From: Methylorubrum suomiense
Lineage (GTDB): Bacteria > Pseudomonadota > Alphaproteobacteria > Rhizobiales > Beijerinckiaceae
NCBI RefSeq assembly: GCF_022179765.1
Contig: NZ_BPRE01000018.1
Coordinates: 1 to 64,000, forward strand
DNA: 64,000 nucleotides
Direction of reading: 5' to 3'
In this document: one piece after another, positions 58,392 through 64,000 of the stretch
Layout of the letters: each line of letters opens with the position of its first letter
How positions within the stretch are numbered: position 1 is the first letter of the stretch
Made by a program: the position numbers and the translations under genes
The notes under the pieces: generated by a model
The model's input: the letters and a program-made list of their open reading frames with translations, nothing else
The model's database searches: none
What the model was told of the DNA's origin: nothing

Positions 58392-59957
58392 TCAGGCGGC
58401 CTTCGCCTGGATCGCCCGATCCGGGATGACGATGCGGAAGCAGGCGCCGTTGGCGGTCTCGTCGAGGCCCAGCGTCCCGCCGTTGAGGCGCACCAGTTCC
58501 GAAGCGATGGCGAGGCCGAGGCCGGTGCCGCCGGGGCGGGTCGAGCCCTGGAAGGCGGCGAACAGGTTGGCCCGCGCGCGGGGTGGCACGCCGGGACCGT
58601 TATCGACGACGAGGATCGTGACCTGGCCCGCGCCGCGGGAGCCGTCGCGCAGACCTTCGATGACGACGCTCGCGTCCGTGGTGCGCGCCGCCGCATGGGC
58701 CTGGACCGCATTCCGCACCAAGTTGGTCAGCGCCCGCAGGAGCTGCTCGGGATCGGCGTCGATCTCGAGATCGGCGGGCGCGCACACGCTCACCTCCACC
58801 CCCGCGGCCGGCATCAGGCCGCTGAGATCGGTCAGCTCGTCGAGGAGCGGAGCCAGGGCGACCATGCGGCGCTGGGCGTTGGGTTCGGTCGCCCGGCCGT
58901 AGGCGAGGGTCGCCTCGCAGAAGCGGATCGCCCGGTCGAGGGTCGCCACGAGGCGCGGGGCGACGCGCTGCACCACCGGGTCCGACACCGTCTCGAACCG
59001 GTCGCCGAGGAGTTGGGCGGTGGTCAGCAGATTGCGCAGTTCGTGGTTGATCTTGCTCACCGAGAGGCCGAGTTCCGCCAGCCGGCGCTTCTGGCGCAGC
59101 TCGCCGCCGAGTGCCGCCTTCATCCGGGCGAGCGCGGTCTCGGCCTGTCCGATCTCATCGGTGCGGCGCGAACAGGCCGCCGGGCGGTCGAAGCGCTCGG
59201 GATCGTCCGCGAAGGCGGCGATGTTGCGGGCGAGCTGAAGGACCGGCCGCACGATCGACCGTTGCAGCACGAAGAACACGAGGCCGGCCGCGATGGCGGC
59301 GATGACGGCGCAGGCCGCGAGCAGGCGCAGGGCGAAGGCGATGAGACGGCTGCGCAGGGGCGCCTCGTCGAGCAGGATCTCGACCGCCCCGACGCCGCCC
59401 TGCCCGCCCCCGACCGCCCGGATCGGCGCGTCGGCGGGAAACAGCAGGGTCCGGAAGGCGCCGCGGATGGAGCCTTCCCAATCCTGCACCCGCAGATCCA
59501 CGGTCTCGGCGACGGACTCCGGCATGGGATCGACCGAGAGCAGCCGCCAAGCCTCCCCGTCGCGCACCGCGATGGCCCGGGCGCCCAGGCCGGTCAGCAG
59601 GCGCCGGGCGAGATCCTCGGAGACGTTGCCCTCGGGCGCGGCGCGCAGCACCAAGGCCGCGACCTGGGCCGCCGCCACGCGATCGGACAGGCGCGATTGC
59701 CGGTAGCTCGCCAGGAGGGGGACGAAGACCAGGATCTCGGCCAGGACCACGAAGGCCACGGTGAGCAGGAAGAGCCGGCCCGACAGGCCGAGGCGCAGGC
59801 GGGAGAGCGGGCGGAAGCCGGGGGCTTCCACCTTGAATGCAGTCCCGGCCGATGCCTCACAGTGCAAGGGAAGGGCGGCGGAAGCCGCCGATTCGTGCCG
59901 GTCCGCTCGTTCCGGGGTGCCAACCCGGCGCGAGAACGGAAAGCGGGGCCGTCTCAA
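58392..59957 (-). CDS. Membrane sensor histidine kinase (HAMP, HisKA-like, HATPase)
   Basis: The 521-residue frame from ATG 59957 has helix 1 at about 57-86 (RLFLLTVAFVVLAEILVFVP), a periplasmic part of about 120 residues, helix 2 near 210-235 and a HAMP domain. The H-box is LSVSKINHELRNLLTTAQLL, with N-box LTNLVRNAVQAH, G1 VVDNGPGVP and G2 GGTGLGLAIASELV. The start is uncertain; GTG at residue 43 (V-EAPGFRPLSRL) is an alternative. No response regulator gene is adjacent, so it is an orphan. Signal and target are unknown. Confidence 0.88.
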   Translation of the reverse strand: MRRPRFPFSRRVGTPERADRHESAASAALPLHCEASAGTAFKVEAPGFRPLSRLRLGLSGRLFLLTVAFVVLAEILVFVPLLASYRQSRLSDRVAAAQVAALVLRAAPEGNVSEDLARRLLTGLGARAIAVRDGEAWRLLSVDPMPESVAETVDLRVQDWEGSIRGAFRTLLFPADAPIRAVGGGQGGVGAVEILLDEAPLRSRLIAFALRLLAACAVIAAIAAGLVFFVLQRSIVRPVLQLARNIAAFADDPERFDRPAACSRRTDEIGQAETALARMKAALGGELRQKRRLAELGLSVSKINHELRNLLTTAQLLGDRFETVSDPVVQRVAPRLVATLDRAIRFCEATLAYGRATEPNAQRRMVALAPLLDELTDLSGLMPAAGVEVSVCAPADLEIDADPEQLLRALTNLVRNAVQAHAAARTTDASVVIEGLRDGSRGAGQVTILVVDNGPGVPPRARANLFAAFQGSTRPGGTGLGLAIASELVRLNGGTLGLDETANGACFRIVIPDRAIQAKAA

Positions 59958-60065
59958 GAGTTACCCGTAGTTGTGATGGTTCGATGAGAGCGGCGCGTCC
60001 TTGCGGGGCCTCTGGCGAGGCTCTCTGAGGCTAGAGGGTGTGCGCCACTCGCTTGTGCGCAAGTC

Positions 60066-60845
60066 TTATGCGCGGAGCGTCCGCCGCTCAACCCGTCTGC
60101 GCAGATAAACCGACAGCAAGGTGAAGCCCGCCAGGCCCGCGAGCGCGGCGAGGAGGGTCGGGCTGACCAGGGAGCGCAGGTCGAGGCCGACCGCGCAATC
60201 GCTGCCGCCGGCGGCGAGGCAGGCATCCCGGGTGGTGTCCCGGGCGGTCAGCACCTCGTCCAACCCCGAGCCCAGGCCCGAGAAGATGAAGGCGCCGGGA
60301 ATCAGGCCGAGCAGGGTGGCGAGGAAGAAGCTGCGGAACGAGACGCCGAAGGCCGCCGGGGCGAGGTTGGTCATCCAGAACGGGAAGATCGGCAGGAGCC
60401 GCAGGGTCAGGACGTAGCCGAAGCCGTCGCGGCGGAAGCCCTCGGCGAAGCGGCCGAGGCGTGCCCCGGCCCGGCGCCGGATCAGGTCGCCCGCGGCGAG
60501 CCGCCCGATCGAGAACACGATCATCGCCCCGGTCGTCGCCGAGCCGACGGAGATCAGGGCGCCGGTGAGCGTGCCGAACAGCAGGCCGGACAGGGCGGTG
60601 AGGGCGACGGTGACGGCGGGGATCGAGACGACCACGCCGCAGACGAAGACCAGGACGGTGAGGGCGATCGCCCGCACCGGGTCCTCGGCGACGGCGGCCT
60701 GGAGCGAGGCGCGGGCCTCGGAAATGCGGTCGAGATCGAGGAGTTGCGCGCCGCCCGCCGCGGCGATCCCGAGGGACAGGGCCAGCAGCACCGCGAGCGG
60801 CAGCCAGCGCAGCCAAGCACGCCGCCGGGGCCCGGCCTCCGTCAT
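60066..60845 (-). CDS. TVP38/TMEM64-family membrane protein
   Basis: ATG 60845 gives 259 residues (MTEAGPRRRAWLRWLPLAVL) with about five to six hydrophobic helices. The family core (SNARE-associated/DedA-like) is SIPAVTVALTALSGLLFGTL and FGYVLTLRLLPIFPFWMTNL, then GLIPGAFIFSGLGSGLDEVL. Members are thought to act in lipid or membrane homeostasis. The gene lies between the histidine kinase and the methyltransferase on the same strand. A 43-bp dispersed repeat lies upstream at 60861-60903. Confidence 0.88.
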   Translation of the reverse strand: MTEAGPRRRAWLRWLPLAVLLALSLGIAAAGGAQLLDLDRISEARASLQAAVAEDPVRAIALTVLVFVCGVVVSIPAVTVALTALSGLLFGTLTGALISVGSATTGAMIVFSIGRLAAGDLIRRRAGARLGRFAEGFRRDGFGYVLTLRLLPIFPFWMTNLAPAAFGVSFRSFFLATLLGLIPGAFIFSGLGSGLDEVLTARDTTRDACLAAGGSDCAVGLDLRSLVSPTLLAALAGLAGFTLLSVYLRRRVERRTLRA

Positions 60846-60860
60846 CGGACGATCATCGGT

Positions 60861-60903
60861 GTCGAAAGGACAAGTCCTTTCGCGGGTCCGGGGCGGAGCC
60901 CCG
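60861..60903. repeat. 43-bp dispersed repeat, copy B
   Basis: The sequence starting TCGAAAGGACAAGTCCTTTC and ending GAGCCCCGG matches 38151-38193 with four differences. Here the inner AAAGGACAAGTCCTTT is a perfect palindrome-like hairpin (AAAGGAC/GTCCTTT). Confidence 0.8.
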
Positions 60904-60990
60904 GTCGAACGGGAGAGCGGGGCGCCGCCCAGGGCAGATCCCCCTGGCCTCGCCAAGGGGATGGTCCCTTCGGAAACCCGTGACGGTCCA

Positions 60991-61647
60991 TCACCCGGGC
61001 TTGCGCATCCGGAGGATCTTGAAGAAGCCGCCGGGGAAGGTCGGGGCGAGGCCCACCACCTCGACGCCGTTGCGACGGGCCCAGGCCTCGATCCGGGTCG
61101 CCTTGAAGTCCGAGGACCAGCCGATCTTGGTGCAGAGCGGAGCGACGATCTCCTCGACGCGGGCGACCGGCCCGTTCGACTGGCCGAAATGGTTGGCGAG
61201 GACGATGCCGCCGCCGGGGCGCACCACCCGCAGGAATTCGGTGAGCGCGGCCTCCGGATCCGGCACCAGGGTGATGAGGAACTGCGCCACCACCGCGTCG
61301 AAGCTGGCATCCTTGTAGCCGAGGCGGCACACGTCCATGACCTGCAGGCCCTTGACGTGGCTGAGCCCCCGGCGGGCGACCTTGCGGCCGGCGCGCTTGA
61401 GCATGTCCTCGGAGAGATCGACCCCGCAGACGAAGCTGTCGCGGGGATAGTAGCCGAGCGACAGGCCGGTGCCGACGCCGGCCTCCAGCACCCGCGGCCC
61501 GTGGGCGACGGCGGCCTGGACGGCGGCGCGGGCGGCGGGCTCGGTCAGCTTGTCGTAGACCACGTCGTAGACCGGCGCCCAGCGGGCATAGGCCTTGCGC
61601 ATCAGGTCGGTGGTCGGCCCGGCCTCGGGCGCCCGCTCTCTCAGCAT
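60991..61647 (-). CDS. SAM-dependent methyltransferase, PmtA-like
   Basis: The 218-residue protein has a class I methyltransferase fold: motif I VLEAGVGTGLSLGYYP, motif II VCGVDLSEDMLKRAGRKVAR, and motif III with FDAVVAQFLITLVPDPEAAL and PGGGIVLANHFG. AYARWAPVYDVVYDKL near the N-terminus and the NHFG end match R. sphaeroides-type phosphatidylethanolamine N-methyltransferases, which make phosphatidylcholine. The substrate is inferred by similarity only. It is followed by the TVP38-family gene, another membrane-lipid-linked family. Confidence 0.8.
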   Translation of the reverse strand: MLRERAPEAGPTTDLMRKAYARWAPVYDVVYDKLTEPAARAAVQAAVAHGPRVLEAGVGTGLSLGYYPRDSFVCGVDLSEDMLKRAGRKVARRGLSHVKGLQVMDVCRLGYKDASFDAVVAQFLITLVPDPEAALTEFLRVVRPGGGIVLANHFGQSNGPVARVEEIVAPLCTKIGWSSDFKATRIEAWARRNGVEVVGLAPTFPGGFFKILRMRKPG

Positions 61648-61795
61648 CTCGTGCGTGACCCTTTATCCAGTCGTCCCGTCGCGCCTCGAGCCGGGCGGAG
61701 GCCGGGACGGTGCGACGGGATGTGAGGTGTCGGAAAACCGGAATGCGACGGGCGAAGCCCGCAGGTTCTCACGGAGACGTCCACGACGGCTTCCA

Positions 61796-62953
61796 TCAAG
61801 CCGCCTCGGCCGCCCCCGCCTGCAACGCGCCGATGCGCCGGATGGTGCCGCCGCCGAGCACGCGGGCGCGGGGGCCGTCATCTTCGTAGATCACGCAGGC
61901 CTGACCCGGTGAGACCCCGTCCTCGGGGGCGGCGAGCTCGACCTCGGCATAGGCCTCGGCGGCGTTCCACGACAGGCGCGCGGGCCGCGGCTCGCGGGTG
62001 GAGCGCACCCGGACCGCCACGGGCAGGTCGGTCAACGCCTCGGGGGCGCCCTCCCCCAGCCAGTTGAGGTCGGTCAACCGGATGCGGCGGGTGGCGAGCG
62101 CGGCGCGCGGGCCGACGACGACGCGGGCGGTCTCGGGCTCGAGCCGCACGACGTAGAGCGGCTCGCCGACCGAAAGCTTCAGGCCCCGGCGCTGGCCGAC
62201 GGTGTAGTGGACGATACCCTGATGCTCGCCGAGCTGGCGGCCTTCGAGATCGACGATGGCGCCGGGGCGGGTCGCCTCCGGCCGCAGCTTGGCGATCACG
62301 TCGGCATAGCCGCCCTGGGGCACGAAGCAGATGTCCTGGCTATCGGCCTTGTCGGCGACGGTCAGTCCCAGCTCGCGGGCCAGCGCGCGGGTCTCGTCCT
62401 TGGGCCGCTCGCCGAGGGGGAAGCGCAGGAAGGCGAGCTGCTCGGGCGTCGTCGCGTAGAGGAAGTAGCTCTGATCGCGGGCGGGATCGAGGGCGCGGTA
62501 GAGGGCGCGCCCGCCCCCGGGGGCGGGCCGGCTCGCGACGTAATGGCCGGTGGCGAGGGCCTCGGCGCCGAGGTCGCGGGCCATGCCGAGGAGATCGCGG
62601 AACTTGACCGAGCGGTTGCACTCGACGCACGGGATCGGCGTCTCGCCGGACAGGTAGCTCTCGGCGAAGCGGTCGATGACCGACTCGCGGAAGCGGTCCT
62701 CGTAATCGAGGACGTAATGGGGAATGCCGAGGGTCTCGGCCACGCTGCGCGCATCGTGGATGTCGCGGCCGGCGCAGCAGGCGCCCTTCCGGTGGGTCGC
62801 GGCGCCGTGGTCGTAGAGCTGGAGCGTGACGCCGACGACGTCGTAGCCCTCGCGCTTCAGCAGGCCGGCCACCACCGAGGAATCGACGCCGCCCGACATG
62901 GCGACGACGACGCGCGTCTCGTGCGGAGGCTTCGGAAGATCGAGCGAGTTCAT
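61796..62953 (-). CDS. mnmA: tRNA 2-thiouridylase MnmA
   Basis: MnmA makes 2-thiouridine at wobble position 34 of tRNAs for Glu, Gln and Lys. The 385-residue protein has the PP-loop VVVAMSGGVDSSVVAGLLKR, the nucleophile region ETPIPCVECNRSVKF (CxxCN) and the second Cys in KADSQDICFVPQGGY. HYTVGQRRGLKLSVGEPLYV is a family signature. The start MNSLDLPKPPHETR is accepted since the match begins right there. It stands alone on the minus strand, divergent from the FliK-like frame. Confidence 0.95.
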   Translation of the reverse strand: MNSLDLPKPPHETRVVVAMSGGVDSSVVAGLLKREGYDVVGVTLQLYDHGAATHRKGACCAGRDIHDARSVAETLGIPHYVLDYEDRFRESVIDRFAESYLSGETPIPCVECNRSVKFRDLLGMARDLGAEALATGHYVASRPAPGGGRALYRALDPARDQSYFLYATTPEQLAFLRFPLGERPKDETRALARELGLTVADKADSQDICFVPQGGYADVIAKLRPEATRPGAIVDLEGRQLGEHQGIVHYTVGQRRGLKLSVGEPLYVVRLEPETARVVVGPRAALATRRIRLTDLNWLGEGAPEALTDLPVAVRVRSTREPRPARLSWNAAEAYAEVELAAPEDGVSPGQACVIYEDDGPRARVLGGGTIRRIGALQAGAAEAA

Positions 62954-63142
62954 GGCCGTGATGGGGCCCGTGCGGGCCGTCGCGAGGGCGCGAGCGGGCC
63001 GGGGCCCCGGCGCGCGCGTCTGCCGTGTCTATAGCGATCCCGGTCCGGACTTTCCAGGGACGTCGCCGCAGGCAGAGTCGGCAAAACCTGCCGCCCGGGC
63101 GGCATTTTTCGCTGCGCCGGTGCGCGGTGATGTTCGAGGGGT

Positions 63143-63154
63143 AAGAAATTTCTT
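63143..63154. promoter_or_regulatory. 12-bp palindrome upstream of the FliK-like frame
   Basis: AAGAAATTTCTT is a perfect palindrome in the 276-base gap between mnmA and the plus-strand frame starting at 63230, in an otherwise GC-rich region. It may be an operator or part of a promoter. Confidence 0.35.
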
Positions 63155-63229
63155 CGATCCGTGAATGGGTTAAGCGCCGGCCTGACTGGCGCGGGGCTTG
63201 CGCCGGGCTCTCCGAAGAGAGGTCGAGGC

Positions 63230-64000
63230 ATGACGGTCGCGCGCACGGACAAGATGGAGATGTCGGTCAGGCCGCTGGCGCGGCCGACCGCCCAAGCCCG
63301 CGCGGCCGAATCCCACGAGCGCTTCAGCCTCCTGCAGGAGGCGGCCGACACCGATCGTGCGGAGCGGCGGGCACAGGGACGGCAGATGGCCGACCAAGCA
63401 GATGACGCTCGGCGCGCCGAGATGCGGACCGCGGAGGCGCGCGCTCTGACGGCGCGGCGCGATGCCCGCACGCCCGACGCGGAGGGGAGCCTCGCGAGGA
63501 CCGTCAGGGAGAACGCGAAGGAAGGCACGAAAGCCTCCGGATCCGCGGGGAACGCGCATTCGCCCGGATCTGCCGATGCCCCGAAGAAACGGGCCGAGGA
63601 GCCCGCGGCGAACCCGGCCTCCGATACGACACGGCGGAGCGACGACCGGACCGGGGCGACGAAGGGCACCGGGGCGACCGATCCGGCGAGCGCGGCGAAT
63701 CCCGTGGCGAAGGGGACGGGAGACGGAACCGTCGCCGACGAGCCGGGCCTCGGCGCGACGGCGGGGACCGGGACGGCCCAGCCCGGATCGGTCGAGAGCG
63801 AGGGACAGGACGGCGACGCGACGGAGGACCGCGCGAAGGAGAGCGAGGCGGCCGGGATCGGTGACCGTCCGCCGGAGGGGGCTGCCGGGCCCGTGCTCCT
63901 GCTGGTCCCCTCCCCCGTGGCGGCCTCGATCCAGGCCGCCCCGGAGGCGGCGGGATATGGCGGGGCCGGGACGGCGACGGATCCCGCCCTGGCATCGTCC
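63230..64000 (+). CDS. N-terminal part of a FliK-like (flagellar hook-length control) protein, partial
   Basis: ATG 63230, preceded by GAGAGGTCGAGGC, opens a frame with no stop for 257 codons up to the window end. The start is MTVARTDKMEMSVRPLARPT, followed by SHERFSLLQEAADTDRAER. The rest is low-complexity and rich in Ala, Gly, Asp, Glu, Arg, Ser and Thr, then becomes more hydrophobic (GPVLLLVPSPVAASIQAAPE). A disordered charged N-terminus and F-x-x-L-L motif fit FliK-like hook-length control proteins, but the diagnostic C-terminal domain is outside the window, so this is an inference. Competing frames on the other strand have no family features. Confidence 0.5.
   Translation, partial: MTVARTDKMEMSVRPLARPTAQARAAESHERFSLLQEAADTDRAERRAQGRQMADQADDARRAEMRTAEARALTARRDARTPDAEGSLARTVRENAKEGTKASGSAGNAHSPGSADAPKKRAEEPAANPASDTTRRSDDRTGATKGTGATDPASAANPVAKGTGDGTVADEPGLGATAGTGTAQPGSVESEGQDGDATEDRAKESEAAGIGDRPPEGAAGPVLLLVPSPVAASIQAAPEAAGYGGAGTATDPALASS

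Noticed and set aside
62950..63995. Minus-strand frames at the window end
   Set aside because: They are Arg/Pro/Ser-rich shadows; the plus-strand frame from 63230 has a ribosome binding site and stays open to the end.

Overview
The window looks like the chromosome of an alphaproteobacterium of the Methylobacterium/Methylorubrum type. This is an inference from the very high GC content, the bacteriophytochrome with a heme oxygenase, the tmk-holB-metG-tatD gene order, the R. sphaeroides-type PmtA-like methyltransferase and the dense dispersed GC palindromes. No rRNA, tRNA or CRISPR array was recognised.

Bases 1-22,400 are accessory DNA. They hold the C-terminal end of an RTX protein and a 1706-residue FG-GAP/cadherin/RTX surface protein with a divergent AraC regulator. 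They also hold a soluble double-PAS chemoreceptor of BdlA-like layout and a short CsbD-like protein. Between these lie many mobile elements: two 1306-bp IS3-family copies and a third remnant, an IS5-family element, IS630 and IS3 scraps, and two Mu-like (BcepMu-like) transposition modules. The module at 17.7-22.1 kb keeps a divergent repressor, a gp16-like regulator, a small DNA-binding protein, an intact DDE transposase and its AAA ATPase in an overlapping operon. The module at 1.9-4.8 kb is decayed: it lost the N-terminus of its transposase and carries a frameshift just before the catalytic Glu. Both modules end in an IS3 copy placed in the same small downstream ORF. Both IS3 copies carry the same 22-bp insertion in opposite orientations.

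Bases 22,400-64,000 look like core genome. They include an SGNH hydrolase, a truncated hemoglobin, and a replication/translation cluster (tmk, holB, metG, a TatD hydrolase and an MBL hydrolase) split by an opposite-strand acyltransferase. A light-sensing pair follows, bphP-bphO, whose phytochrome has an extra N-terminal PYP-like domain without the chromophore residues. Next come a dihydrolipoamide dehydrogenase-like flavoprotein, an SDR gene with an internal amber stop, VOC, SRPBCC and RibD-like enzymes, a UDP-glucuronate decarboxylase-like epimerase, OsmC and HbpS/GlcG proteins. An oligopeptide ABC transporter without ATPase genes, aspS, a glycosyltransferase and a complete class I P450 system (ferredoxin, reductase, P450) follow. 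The last part holds an MHYT-PAS-GGDEF-EAL protein, a FadL porin, an FAH-family hydrolase, bioB, a histidine kinase, a TVP38 protein, a PmtA-like methyltransferase, mnmA and the start of a FliK-like frame running off the window.

Several systems may bear on surface life: large secreted adhesins, a BdlA-like receptor, cyclic-di-GMP turnover and red-light sensing. That link is inferred from gene content, not shown by the sequence.
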